Positions 27,524-36,109 of a stretch of 64,000 nucleotides of DNA are shown one piece after another. This DNA comes from Candidatus Thiodiazotropha endoloripes (GTDB taxonomy: Bacteria; Pseudomonadota; Gammaproteobacteria; Chromatiales; Chromatiaceae). The notes below the pieces were generated by a model that worked only from the letters and a program-made list of their open reading frames with translations, was not told where the DNA came from and searched no databases. Location of the stretch: positions 434,001 through 498,000 of the forward strand of contig NZ_LVJW01000006.1 in the NCBI RefSeq assembly GCF_001708965.1, given 5' to 3'. Numbering within the stretch: position 1 is the stretch's first letter; each line of letters begins with the position of its first letter. The position numbers and the translations under genes are program-made.

Positions 27524-28291
27524 GTGACAGACCAGATCCACTACGAACATCCTCTGAATGAAAGGATCCGTACCTTTCTTCGATTGGAGCACCTGTTCAT
27601 GAAGGTGGACCACTTTCGTCCTCTGGCCGACATCTGGAGTAACCGGGCGGCGATCGAGGGTCTGCTGAGCATCATGAGTGTATTCGGCCGCTCTGACCTC
27701 AAAACCGAGATCCTCAAAGAGCTGGAGCGCCATGTCAGCAATCTTGAGCGGGTGCGCCAGCAGCCCGGCGTCAACATGGAGGCCCTGGGACTGGTACTCG
27801 ACGATCTGGAGCAGGCGATTCATCAGGTCTATCGCATGGATGGGCAGATCGCCCGTAATCTGCGTAACAATGAGTTTCTGACCGCCATCATGCAACGCAG
27901 CAGCATCCCCGGGGGAGGCTGTAATTTCGATCTGCCGCAATACCATCGCTGGCTCAACCAGCCCCACGAAATACGTCAGGATCAGATGAGTGAATGGATG
28001 CATGAACTGCACCCGGTCCGGGAGGCAGTTGTTCTGCTGCTCAATCTGGTGCGCGGCAGCAACCTGCCCAGCGAAGAGACTGCCCAACAGGGCTTCTTTC
28101 AGAAAAGTCTGGAACCCTCGTCACCAGCCCAGCTGGTGCGTGTCAGCCTGCCACGCCAGACCAATGTCTTCACCGAGATCAGCGGCAACAAGCACCGCTT
28201 CAGCATCCGCTTTCTGGAGTCCATGGACACGGGAAAACCGACCCAATCCAAGCAGGACATCCCTTTTCAACTCACCACCTGTATCTTCTGA
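27524..28291 (+). CDS. zapD: Cell division protein ZapD
   Basis: The 255-residue protein matches ZapD (YacF) throughout: IHYEHPLNERIRTFLRLEHLF at the start, then LMSI-type helix SIMSVFGRSDLK, RQQPGVNMEAL, SIPGGGCNFDLPQYHRWL and a beta-rich C-terminus ending FQLTTCIF. ZapD crosslinks FtsZ protofilaments at the division ring. The start is GTG with a poor ribosome site. In most gammaproteobacteria coaE lies directly upstream; here a repeat-rich region separates it from a DHOD-like gene, pointing to local rearrangement. The yacG start overlaps the stop codon. Confidence 0.95.
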   Translation: MTDQIHYEHPLNERIRTFLRLEHLFMKVDHFRPLADIWSNRAAIEGLLSIMSVFGRSDLKTEILKELERHVSNLERVRQQPGVNMEALGLVLDDLEQAIHQVYRMDGQIARNLRNNEFLTAIMQRSSIPGGGCNFDLPQYHRWLNQPHEIRQDQMSEWMHELHPVREAVVLLLNLVRGSNLPSEETAQQGFFQKSLEPSSPAQLVRVSLPRQTNVFTEISGNKHRFSIRFLESMDTGKPTQSKQDIPFQLTTCIF

Positions 28292-28482
28292 TGGAAAAAA
28301 CCGCCCCGACCACAGTCCCCTGTCCAAACTGCGGAAAATCGGTCCTCTGGGAAGAGAGCTCGAAATGGAAACCCTTCTGCACTGAACGCTGTCGGCTGAT
28401 TGATCTGGGAGACTGGCTGGATGAGAACCACAGAATCTCGGAACCCCTCAACGGTCAGCTTGAAGAAGAGCCCTTCGACTGA
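28291..28482 (+). CDS. yacG: DNA gyrase inhibitor YacG
   Basis: The 63-residue zinc protein has CPNCGKSVLW and FCTERCRLIDLGDWL, the four-cysteine site of YacG, which binds GyrB and inhibits gyrase. It starts within the zapD stop (TGATG), so the two are translationally coupled, as usual in this class. The acidic C-terminus (EEEPFD) overlaps the convergent downstream gene by 28 bp. Confidence 0.95.
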   Translation: MEKTAPTTVPCPNCGKSVLWEESSKWKPFCTERCRLIDLGDWLDENHRISEPLNGQLEEEPFD

Positions 28483-29150
28483 GCCTCACCTTTCAATCCA
28501 GTTGAGACTTTCTTACAGATCTTGAGAACCTCCTGGTACCAGCCTGCTGCCTGTTTGTTGGTATGAGACCAGGGTTCAATCAGTGTTTTCATCTGACTGC
28601 AGTACCATTGAGCCTGGTGCAGCTGCTGGCCCTTTATCAGACGCTCAGCCTGGCGGATGTGGTGGTGATAAGCGGTTTCCACCCGCCTGAACTCCAGTTT
28701 TGACGTCAGCTGTTCCCGCACAGTGTCGGTCACCGGAGTCAATAGCCGATCCTCTTTCAGCAGCCAGCTGATCTCATTCGACAGCCGGGAGAACTGCTCA
28801 AGTCGGGCTGTATCGAGCAACCGCTCCTCACTCTCAGGTTTGACCTGACCGATCGCCTGCTCCGCAGCCTGGATCATCTGACTGATGCCTTCATACTTGG
28901 GATGCATCTGCTGCAGGGCCAGTAAACGGGCATGAATGTCCCGCCGCAACAGGGTTAACACCTCGGCAGGCACAGGCAAACCGGGCATACGCCCGATCAG
29001 CGCCTCGATTTCAGTTACCCGGTTGAGGATTCGCTGCACCTTCTGATTTCGCTCTTCAACAAAATCGTTATAACGCTGAATGATGCTTGCCAGCACCAGG
29101 GTGAGGACTAACAGTCCCCCGACCACAATAAAGAGCGTTGTCTGTTCCAT
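28455..29150 (-). CDS. Membrane-anchored coiled-coil protein of unknown function
   Basis: The 231-residue protein has one N-terminal membrane helix (TTLFIVVGGLLVLTLVLASI) followed by a long, charged, helix-rich region with heptad-like stretches (residues 30-210) and a serine-rich end. No family was recognised. It faces zapD-yacG and overlaps yacG at the 3' end. The ribosome-binding site is weak and no partner gene is evident. A scaffold role at the inner membrane is only a guess from the topology. Confidence 0.65.
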   Translation of the reverse strand: MEQTTLFIVVGGLLVLTLVLASIIQRYNDFVEERNQKVQRILNRVTEIEALIGRMPGLPVPAEVLTLLRRDIHARLLALQQMHPKYEGISQMIQAAEQAIGQVKPESEERLLDTARLEQFSRLSNEISWLLKEDRLLTPVTDTVREQLTSKLEFRRVETAYHHHIRQAERLIKGQQLHQAQWYCSQMKTLIEPWSHTNKQAAGWYQEVLKICKKVSTGLKGEAQSKGSSSS

Positions 29151-29442
29151 CGATGGATGATCTACCTGCGCTGTATGGTTTTTCTGTCACAATATTAACC
29201 CGACACCTTAATAGGTTAGGTTCAGGGCTTCAAGGGTGGCAGGCGCTGCACCAGATCTGGCAGATGGGTTTTGACAAAAGTTTGCTGCACTGTATTCCCA
29301 ACGCTTGCATTTGAGCATCTCGTGAGTATTGTTCTGACACGATAAACCCGGCGGCTGAAAGTGAACCATTTGGTCACCGGATTAATAAGAACTGACAAAG
29401 AAAAAAACAACCTAATCTAAAAACACCACCGGAGATAGCCCC

Positions 29443-29823
29443 ATGTCCTGGGTGATGATCATACTACTGCTGATTGCCAGCTATCTGATTCTGGTACCGC
29501 TGCTTACCTACCTCTCCGCGAAAAGACAGATTGGCCTTGAAGTGGCTTCGGAGAGCGGGGAAGCGGAGAGTCGCCTGATCTATTTCTACAGTGAAAGCTG
29601 CCCACCCTGCAAACAGATGACCCCGATTATCGACGATCTGTCGAGACACCATGGGAACATCAGCAAAATCAACATCAGCGACGACCCGGAAGCGGCCAGG
29701 CAGTACAAAATCCGCGCCACACCGACACTGATTCTGGTAAAAGACGGGGTAATCGATGATATCCTTCTCGGCGCGAAAAAAACCGCCCAGATCGAAAACC
29801 TGTTGAACAAGATCGAGCACTGA
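29443..29823 (+). CDS. Membrane-anchored thioredoxin-like protein
   Basis: The 126-residue protein has an N-terminal helix (VMIILLLIASYLILVPLLTYL) and a thioredoxin fold with SESCPPCKQMTPIIDDL and the cis-proline region IRATPTLILVKDG. The CPPC active site is unusual against CGPC but compatible with disulfide exchange. Positive residues after the helix (SAKRQ) leave topology ambiguous, so the domain could face cytoplasm or periplasm. It is 18 bp upstream of the MBL hydrolase gene and probably cotranscribed. Confidence 0.85.
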   Translation: MSWVMIILLLIASYLILVPLLTYLSAKRQIGLEVASESGEAESRLIYFYSESCPPCKQMTPIIDDLSRHHGNISKINISDDPEAARQYKIRATPTLILVKDGVIDDILLGAKKTAQIENLLNKIEH

Positions 29824-29841
29824 AGTTGAGGCCAACTGCTG

Positions 29842-30480
29842 ATGCAATACAAAGTCATACCCGTAACCCCCTTCCAGCAAAACTGCACCCTGTTCTGGTG
29901 TGAAAACACCCGCGCGGCCGCCATCATCGATCCGGGCGGTGAGAGTCAGCGGCTGATGACCATCCTTGAGGATCTCGAGTTGAAACCGCAGATGATTCTG
30001 CTCACCCATGGCCACCTGGATCATGCCGGTGGCGCAGTCGAGCTGGCGGAAAGGCTTGGCGTACCGATCCAGGGACCACACAAGGAGGATGCCTTCTGGC
30101 TCGACAACATGGACCAGCAGGCGGATATGTTCGGTTTTGGTGACGGTAGAAAATGCACTCCGGATCAATGGTTGGAGCACGGGGATCAGGTCTCCCTTGG
30201 GGATGAGAAGCTGGAAGTCATCCACTGCCCAGGCCATACCCCAGGTCATATCATATTTTTTCACCGGGATAGCCGGGTTGCCCAGGTTGGCGACGTACTG
30301 TTCAAAGGCTCCATTGGCAGGACCGACTTTCCCCGGGGCGACCACCAGGCCCTGCTGCGTTCAATCAGAGAGAGGCTCTGGCCCCTGGGGGACGATGTAC
30401 GTTTCATACCCGGTCATGGACCGGATTCCACCTTTGGCGAGGAGCGCCAGACCAATCCGTTCGTTGCGGACGGCCTATAA
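29842..30480 (+). CDS. MBL-fold hydrolase, YcbL-like (glyoxalase II family)
   Basis: The 212-residue protein has the metallo-beta-lactamase signature THGHLDHAGG, CPGHTPGHIIFF, GDVLFKGSIGRTDFP and PGHGPDSTFGEER. This matches the YcbL-type, type II glyoxalase-related hydrolases, which are smaller than GloB because they lack the C-terminal helical domain. It binds two metal ions and probably hydrolyses a glutathione or other thioester. It follows the thioredoxin-like gene in the same orientation. Confidence 0.9.
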   Translation: MQYKVIPVTPFQQNCTLFWCENTRAAAIIDPGGESQRLMTILEDLELKPQMILLTHGHLDHAGGAVELAERLGVPIQGPHKEDAFWLDNMDQQADMFGFGDGRKCTPDQWLEHGDQVSLGDEKLEVIHCPGHTPGHIIFFHRDSRVAQVGDVLFKGSIGRTDFPRGDHQALLRSIRERLWPLGDDVRFIPGHGPDSTFGEERQTNPFVADGL

Positions 30481-30573
30481 CCCCGGATCGCCCAGACAAA
30501 CCGGCAGCAGGGCTCTGCTGCCGCCCCTCTCCCACCATTCAACCCACGATCAGCCAAAGATTTCATCAGATAT

Positions 30574-30587
30574 TTGATGTCAGTCAA
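30574..30587 (+). promoter_or_regulatory. FNR/Anr-type box upstream of nrdD
   Basis: TTGATGTCAGTCAA matches the FNR consensus TTGAT-N4-ATCAA at 9 of 10 defined positions. It lies about 95 bp upstream of nrdD, just before the NrdR boxes, and fits oxygen-controlled expression of the anaerobic reductase. Confidence 0.65.
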
Positions 30588-30602
30588 TTACTGACCTTGA
30601 AA

Positions 30603-30650
30603 ACACAATATATTGTGTTTGAATTATTAATCACTCGCTACATATAGATA
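30603..30650 (+). promoter_or_regulatory. Paired NrdR boxes upstream of nrdD
   Basis: Box 1, ACACAATATATTGTGT (30603-30618), is a perfect palindrome matching the NrdR consensus. Box 2 has core CTACATATAG (30638-30647), one mismatch from CWATATATWG. The cores are 32 bp apart, three helical turns, the normal spacing for cooperative NrdR repression. Confidence 0.8.
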
Positions 30651-30682
30651 TTCATTGATAATAACGCCGGAGGGCTACCGAG

Positions 30683-32728
30683 ATGCAAGCCACCATTGGG
30701 CGACAGAGACTCCGTACACCCAGCAAAATCGTAAAGAGAGACGGCAGCGAAGCGGATTTTGATCCCTCCAAAATCCATAACGCCATCCTGCTGGCCGCTG
30801 AAGCCAGCGGTGAATTCGGGGATGAAGAGGCCGCCTTGATCACCGCTCAGGTGGTAAAAGTCCTGACCCACACCGGCTATCGACAGAGTAACCCTGACAT
30901 CGAGCGGATACAGGATGTAGTGGAACAGGTACTGATCAGCGCCAACCACCTGCAGACTGCCCGGGCCTATATCGTCTACCGGGAGCAACATAAAAAGCTG
31001 CGCCAGGATCGACGCACCCTGCTCGATGTCTCCAGCTCGGTGAATGAGTATCTGCAGCGTAGTGACTGGCGGGTCAGCGCGAATGCCAACCAGGGCTACT
31101 CACTGGGTGGCCTGATCCTAAACACCTCCGGCAAGATGATCGCCAACTACTGGCTCAACCATGTCTATCCACCGGAGATCGGCGAGGCCCACCGGAGTGG
31201 CGCAGTGCATGTTCATGACCTGGACATGCTGGCCGGCTACTGTGCCGGCTGGTCACTGAGAACCCTGCTGCACGAGGGACTCAACGGAATTCCAGGCAAG
31301 GTCGAATCCTCACCCCCAAAACATCTCTCCAGTGCGGTCGGCCAGATCGTCAACTTTCTGGGAACCCTGCAGAATGAGTGGGCCGGGGCCCAGGCATTCA
31401 GCTCGTTCGATACCTACCTGGCGCCCTTCATTCGCAACGACAATCTCAGTTACGAGCAGATCAAACAGGCTATCCAGGAGCTGATCTACAACCTCAACGT
31501 TCCCTCCCGCTGGGGCACCCAGACTCCGTTTACCAACCTCACCTTCGACTGGGTCTGCCCGGAGGATCTGCGCCGGCAGGTACCTGTGATCGGCGGTATG
31601 GAGATGCCCTTCCAGTATGGTGAACTGCAAGCCGAAATGGATCTGATCAATCGCGCCTATATCGAGGTAATGACTGAAGGGGATGCCAAAGGCCGGGTCT
31701 TCACCTTCCCCATCCCTACCTACAACATTACCGCTGATTTCCCCTGGGAGAGCGAGAATGCCGAACGGCTGTTCCGCATGACCGCCAAGTATGGCCTGCC
31801 CTATTTCCAGAACTTCCTCAATTCCGAGCTGAGCCCGCACCAGGTGCGCTCCATGTGCTGCCGGCTGCAACTCGATCTGCGGGAGCTGCTGAAACGGGGC
31901 AACGGTCTGTTCGGATCGGCCGAGCAGACCGGCTCCATCGGTGTGGTCACCCTCAACTGTGCCCGTCTCGGTCATCAGTTCGCTGCCAATGAAACAGGGC
32001 TGCTGAAAGCCACCGATGAGCTCCTGCGCCTGGCCCGTAACAGCCTGGAAATCAAAAGAAAGGTGATCCAGCGCCACATGGACGCCGGGCTGTTTCCTTA
32101 TACAAAGAGATACCTGGGCACACTGCGCAACCACTTCTCAACAATCGGCATCAACGGTGTCAATGAGATGATCCGCAACTTCAGCGGTGACCGCTGGGAT
32201 ATCGCCGAGCCAGAGGGCAAGGCACTGGCTGAGCGGTTTCTCGATCATATCCGCGAGAGGATGGTGAGCTTCCAGGAGCAGAGCGGTCATCTCTACAATC
32301 TGGAGGCGACCCCGGCAGAAGGCGCCACCTATCGCTTCGCCAAGATTGACCGCCAGCGGTTTCCTGAAATTCTGCAGGCCGGTACCCCGCAGACTCCCTA
32401 CTATACCAATTCATCCCAGCTGCCGGTCGGCTATACCGAGGACCCGTTCGCTGCCTTGCAACATCAAGAGTCCCTGCAGTGCAAATATACCGGCGGGACC
32501 GTACTCCACCTCTATATGAATGAACGCATCAGCAGCACCCAGGCCTGCAGGAACCTGATCAAGCGATCACTGGAAAAATTTCGTCTCCCCTATCTGACCA
32601 TCACCCCGACCTTTTCCATCTGTCCTGTTCACGGCTACCTGAGTGGCGAGCACGAGTTCTGCCCTGAATGCGATCAACGTCTGCGTGAACAGAAATTACA
32701 GGAGCAACTCAATGAACAAAACAATTGA
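30683..32728 (+). CDS. nrdD: Anaerobic ribonucleoside-triphosphate reductase, main chain
   Basis: The 681-residue product has an N-terminal ATP cone (KIVKRDGSEADFDPSKI, about 12-100), then the class III core with HVHDLDMLAGYCAGWSL, MCCRLQLDLREL, GSIGVVTLNCARLG and a zinc site CPVHGYLSGEHEFCPEC near residue 665. It should reduce NTPs to dNTPs anaerobically. The usual C-terminal glycyl-radical segment (RVxGY) is absent from this chain; it is encoded by the next, overlapping ORF. GGAG precedes the start. Upstream FNR and NrdR boxes indicate oxygen and nucleotide control. Confidence 0.93.
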   Translation: MQATIGRQRLRTPSKIVKRDGSEADFDPSKIHNAILLAAEASGEFGDEEAALITAQVVKVLTHTGYRQSNPDIERIQDVVEQVLISANHLQTARAYIVYREQHKKLRQDRRTLLDVSSSVNEYLQRSDWRVSANANQGYSLGGLILNTSGKMIANYWLNHVYPPEIGEAHRSGAVHVHDLDMLAGYCAGWSLRTLLHEGLNGIPGKVESSPPKHLSSAVGQIVNFLGTLQNEWAGAQAFSSFDTYLAPFIRNDNLSYEQIKQAIQELIYNLNVPSRWGTQTPFTNLTFDWVCPEDLRRQVPVIGGMEMPFQYGELQAEMDLINRAYIEVMTEGDAKGRVFTFPIPTYNITADFPWESENAERLFRMTAKYGLPYFQNFLNSELSPHQVRSMCCRLQLDLRELLKRGNGLFGSAEQTGSIGVVTLNCARLGHQFAANETGLLKATDELLRLARNSLEIKRKVIQRHMDAGLFPYTKRYLGTLRNHFSTIGINGVNEMIRNFSGDRWDIAEPEGKALAERFLDHIRERMVSFQEQSGHLYNLEATPAEGATYRFAKIDRQRFPEILQAGTPQTPYYTNSSQLPVGYTEDPFAALQHQESLQCKYTGGTVLHLYMNERISSTQACRNLIKRSLEKFRLPYLTITPTFSICPVHGYLSGEHEFCPECDQRLREQKLQEQLNEQNN

Positions 32729-32894
32729 ACTGAAAGATGAAGAACGCACTCGTTGCGAAGTCTGGACCCGGGTAATGGGTTATCACCGTCCGATATCCGC
32801 ATTCAATCCAGGTAAACAGGCGGAGCAGGCGGAACGTCTCTGCTACCAGGAGCCGATATCCCGTAAAACCGATCGACTCACACCACACCCCTGA
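32712..32894 (+). CDS. Separate glycyl-radical domain of NrdD
   Basis: This 60-residue ORF reads RTRCEVWTRVMGYHRPISAF followed by NPGKQAEQAERLCY, which is the C-terminal glycyl-radical loop of class III reductases; Gly23 in RVMGY is the expected radical site. It overlaps the nrdD main chain by 17 bp in the +1 frame and has its own AGGAG 7 nt before the ATG, so it appears to be translated as a separate peptide. It must dock to the NrdD active site and be activated by NrdG. A sequencing frameshift is possible, but the good ribosome site argues for a genuine split. Confidence 0.8.
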   Translation: MNKTIELKDEERTRCEVWTRVMGYHRPISAFNPGKQAEQAERLCYQEPISRKTDRLTPHP

Positions 32895-32900
32895 CAGGCG

Positions 32901-33557
32901 ATGTTCAAACCATCCCCGAAATCGACAGATCCGTCAGAGTTGGTGGTGGGAGGGATCACACCGCTCACCATGATCGACTATCCTGACCATCTGTCTGCCG
33001 TGATCTACTGCCAAGGCTGTCCTCTAAAATGTGACTACTGTCACAATTCTGAGCTTATACCGAGAGAGGCGACAAACCCGATCCCCTGGCATGAGATCAC
33101 GACATTCCTCGATCAACGGCGAGGACTCCTCGATGGGGTGGTCTTCAGTGGCGGTGAGCCAACCCTACAAGCTGCACTGCCTGCAGCGGTAAAAAATATA
33201 AAAAAGATGGGATTTCTGGTTGGTCTGCATAGCGCCGGCCCCTATCCGCAGCGGTTTGCCGAACTGCTGCCACTGGTGGATTGGGTTGGCCTCGATATCA
33301 AGGCGCTGGCTGAAGACTATGCCGCGCTGACCGGCAGCCCGAAAAGCGGCAGAGCCGCCTGGCAGTGTGCTGAGATGTTGATCGAAAGTGGCATTCCCCA
33401 CCAGATCAGAACCACCCTTCACCCCCTCAACAGCTCGCCAGACAAGCAAAAAACGCTAATCAAAAGACTGTCAACAGTAGGCAAGACCGATCATAAATGG
33501 CAAACTTGCCGGCCATCTGACGGTCAGAATACCCGACGTGACTTTCCGGGTTTCTGA
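32901..33557 (+). CDS. nrdG: Anaerobic RNR-activating radical SAM protein
   Basis: The 218-residue protein has VGGITPLTMIDYPDHLSAVIY, the cluster motif CQGCPLKCDYCHN (the CxxxCxxC cysteines that bind [4Fe-4S]), and GVVFSGGEPTLQ, all typical of pyruvate-formate-lyase/NrdD activases of the longer 220-residue type. It uses SAM to place the radical on the glycine of NrdD, here in the separate small chain 6 bp upstream. The C-terminal 25 residues are polar and poorly conserved. Confidence 0.9.
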   Translation: MFKPSPKSTDPSELVVGGITPLTMIDYPDHLSAVIYCQGCPLKCDYCHNSELIPREATNPIPWHEITTFLDQRRGLLDGVVFSGGEPTLQAALPAAVKNIKKMGFLVGLHSAGPYPQRFAELLPLVDWVGLDIKALAEDYAALTGSPKSGRAAWQCAEMLIESGIPHQIRTTLHPLNSSPDKQKTLIKRLSTVGKTDHKWQTCRPSDGQNTRRDFPGF

Positions 33558-33733
33558 TTAGTTTCTACTAATACAGTCATATGAGTTTGTTTACAGAGTA
33601 TTTTTTGCATTGATTACCAAGTTGACGTAACATCCCACAGTCAAGAAAAATGCCTCTTCCTGTATGGATATAGGGGGGACAACAAACAAACGACAAGGGA
33701 AAGGAACGACTTTTCCGAAACTGAGGGTGGAGT

Positions 33734-34300
33734 ATGATCAGAGAGCGCACTGCCAAACAGTCCGCTGGCAAGATATCTTTGATACTGGTTGGCATCATCT
33801 TTATAGCCGGCATCATCTTTTCCGGACTATTCAGTATGGGAATGGCCTATACCAACGAGATGGAATTCTGCACCTCCTGTCACTCCATGAAGGTCAATCT
33901 GGAGGAGTACAAAGAGACGTTGCACTATAAAAACGCTTCAGGCGTCCAGGCAACCTGTGCAGACTGCCATGTTCCCGAGCCCTTTATTCCCAAAATGATC
34001 GCCAAAGTGATGGCAGCCAAAGATGTCTACCACGAGATCTTGGGCACCATCGATACCAAAGAGAAGTACGAGGCCCACCGTTGGGATATGGCCAACCGGG
34101 TATGGGACAAAATGCGTGCTTCGAATTCCAGAGAGTGTCGCTCGTGCCACGAGTTTGAGAATATGGATCTGAGCGAACAGGATCGCAGTGCCCGTAAACG
34201 ACACCCGAAAGCCATGGATGAAGGCAAAGCATGTATCGATTGTCATGCAGGTGTCGCGCACGAGGAGCCGGATGAGCCCGAGGAACCTGACACACCATGA
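33734..34300 (+). CDS. Tetraheme NapC/NirT-type cytochrome c
   Basis: The 188-residue protein has one N-terminal membrane anchor (ISLILVGIIFIAGIIFSGLF) and four heme motifs: CTSCH, CADCH, CRSCH and CIDCH, with the spacing of NapC/NirT quinol dehydrogenases. These take electrons from quinol and pass them to periplasmic reductases. No napA or nirS lies beside it; instead the neighbours are an ankyrin protein and fccAB, so its partner is uncertain. The C-terminus ends in an acidic, proline-rich tail (EEPDEPEEPDTP). GGTGGAG precedes the ATG. Confidence 0.9.
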   Translation: MIRERTAKQSAGKISLILVGIIFIAGIIFSGLFSMGMAYTNEMEFCTSCHSMKVNLEEYKETLHYKNASGVQATCADCHVPEPFIPKMIAKVMAAKDVYHEILGTIDTKEKYEAHRWDMANRVWDKMRASNSRECRSCHEFENMDLSEQDRSARKRHPKAMDEGKACIDCHAGVAHEEPDEPEEPDTP

Positions 34301-34352
34301 TGGTCGCTATCTGACACAACCGTTTTTTTATACCAGGGTTTGTAGATAATTC

Positions 34353-35285
34353 ATGAAAACAACCAGACTGTTAATTGCCACACTCACGATGCTGCTGACC
34401 GCTCAGGTTATGGCGGGAAGCGCTGAAGATGAGAGGGAACTGCGGCTTGCAGCGGATGTTGGTGATGTGGAAACCGTCACTCAGCTTCTGGATAAGGGCG
34501 TTTCCCCAGACAGTGCGAATAAATTCGGCAAAAATGCCTTGATGATTGCTGTAGAAAACAACAATTTTGAAACCGTTGTGATCCTGTTGAACCGGGGCGC
34601 CAACGTCAACGCCCGCACGGTAGCCGGTTGCAGCGCACTCACCTTTGCCGCGGAGAACGGCCACCCGGCGCTCACCGCCATGCTACTGGAGCGAGGTGCC
34701 AACCTGCACGACAGAACCCGTGCCGGATGGGATGCACTGATGATAGCCGCACGTTACGGTATCACCGATATGGTTGAGCAGCTGCTGTTCAAAGGCGCCG
34801 ATCCCAAGGCATCCGACAAGCATGGGCATAATGCAGTGATGATGGCCGCCGAGAAAGGCCATGCGGAAACGGTCGCCATGTTGGCCAAACACCATGCAGA
34901 TTTAAACAGCCGGGATAAAAACGGCTCCACCGCACTGATTCTGGCTGCTGACCAGGGTCATGTGGAGACGATTAAAACCCTGCTTTCCCATAAAGCCGAT
35001 ATCAACAAGCAGGATAACGACGGCGCGACAGCACTGATCTGGGCGGTAGGCCAGGACGAGCTGGAGAGCGTCAAGCTGCTGCTGCAATCCGGTGCCGATG
35101 TCAATCTGGCCGACCATGATGGCGTCACACCCTTGATGGAAGCAGCCCGTACCGGCTCGGAAGAGATAGTCAAGCTGCTACTGCAGCACAACGCAGACAA
35201 AACGAATAAAGATAACGAGGGTCATACCGCAGCCGATATTGCGGTTAAAAAGAAACACAACACAGTTTCAGGCCTTTTAAAATAA
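34353..35285 (+). CDS. Secreted ankyrin-repeat protein
   Basis: The 310-residue precursor has a signal peptide (MKTTRLLIATLTMLLTAQVMAG) and about eight ankyrin repeats from residue 28 to the end, many with the GADVNxxxxxGxTALMxA pattern (for example GADVNLADHDGVTPLMEAA). It is therefore periplasmic and likely a protein-binding scaffold. It sits between the NapC-type cytochrome and fccAB in the same orientation; 52 bp from the former. Ankyrin proteins next to periplasmic redox enzymes often support their folding or stability, which is an inference here. Confidence 0.88.
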   Translation: MKTTRLLIATLTMLLTAQVMAGSAEDERELRLAADVGDVETVTQLLDKGVSPDSANKFGKNALMIAVENNNFETVVILLNRGANVNARTVAGCSALTFAAENGHPALTAMLLERGANLHDRTRAGWDALMIAARYGITDMVEQLLFKGADPKASDKHGHNAVMMAAEKGHAETVAMLAKHHADLNSRDKNGSTALILAADQGHVETIKTLLSHKADINKQDNDGATALIWAVGQDELESVKLLLQSGADVNLADHDGVTPLMEAARTGSEEIVKLLLQHNADKTNKDNEGHTAADIAVKKKHNTVSGLLK

Positions 35286-35478
35286 AAAGAGCATAAGCCT
35301 GGGTGGAGAACGGCACGTCTTTGTTAAAAAAGACGGCTTATAAATGAGCAATAACGCCTCCCTCCAAGCTGAACGCAACAGGAACAGTCCCATTTTACTG
35401 CTCCGGTTCGTGTGACAGGGTTCGTCATGTTCCCTGTTGTAACTAGTGTAAGCCTGTTTAAATACCAAAGGAGGTAAC

Positions 35479-36093
35479 ATGGCGTACAACAATCTCAAGA
35501 GAGCCCTGATCGGCGCACTGGCCCTCAGTGCCTCATCTGCGGCTTTCGCTGCTGACAAACCCCTGATGTCGGGCGCCAGCGCTTCCATGCTGGCTCACAC
35601 CTGTGCCGGCTGCCATGGTACCAATGGTGCCAGCATCGGCCCAGCATCACCCAGTATCGGTGGAATCTCCGCCGTCTACTTCGAAGAAGTCATGCAAGGC
35701 TTCAAAGCGGGTGACATCAAATCCACCATCATGACCCGTATCGCCAAAGGCTATACCGATGACGAGATCAAGGCGATGGGTGAATACTTCAGTAAACAAC
35801 CCTTTGTCATGGCCAAGCAGGACTTCGATCCCGCCAAAGCCAAAAAAGGCGCCAAACTGCATGATAAATACTGTGAAAAGTGTCATGCGGACAACGGTAC
35901 TTCTGCAGATGATGACTCCGGCATCCTGATGGGTCAGTTAGTCCCCTATCTGGAGTACACCATGGCCGACTTCAAATCTGGTGAGCGTGAAATGACCAAG
36001 AAGATGAAGAAGAAGGTTAATCAACTGCTGAAGAAAGAGGGCGACGCGGGAATCGACGCTCTGAACCACTTCTACGCCTCAGGCCAAAAATAA
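35479..36093 (+). CDS. fccA: Flavocytochrome c sulfide dehydrogenase, cytochrome subunit
   Basis: The 204-residue precursor has a signal peptide ending [10 protein letters not shown] and two heme motifs, CAGCHGTNG and CEKCHADNG, with the class I diheme layout of FccA. It accepts electrons from the flavin subunit encoded 16 bp downstream and passes them to soluble cytochromes. A strong AAAGGAGG lies 5 nt before the ATG, consistent with high expression. Confidence 0.92.
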   Translation: MAYNNLKRALIGALALSASSAAFAADKPLMSGASASMLAHTCAGCHGTNGASIGPASPSIGGISAVYFEEVMQGFKAGDIKSTIMTRIAKGYTDDEIKAMGEYFSKQPFVMAKQDFDPAKAKKGAKLHDKYCEKCHADNGTSADDDSGILMGQLVPYLEYTMADFKSGEREMTKKMKKKVNQLLKKEGDAGIDALNHFYASGQK

Positions 36094-36109
36094 GAGGGGA
36101 ATGAGAAAC

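Noticed and set aside
31310-32134. A 274-residue minus-strand frame opposite nrdD
   Set aside because: It is antisense to a clear gene, with no domain or ribosome-binding site.
32699-32728. Programmed frameshift joining NrdD and the glycyl-radical ORF
   Set aside because: No clear slippery sequence for a +1 shift is visible, and an AGGAG-spaced ATG explains expression better.
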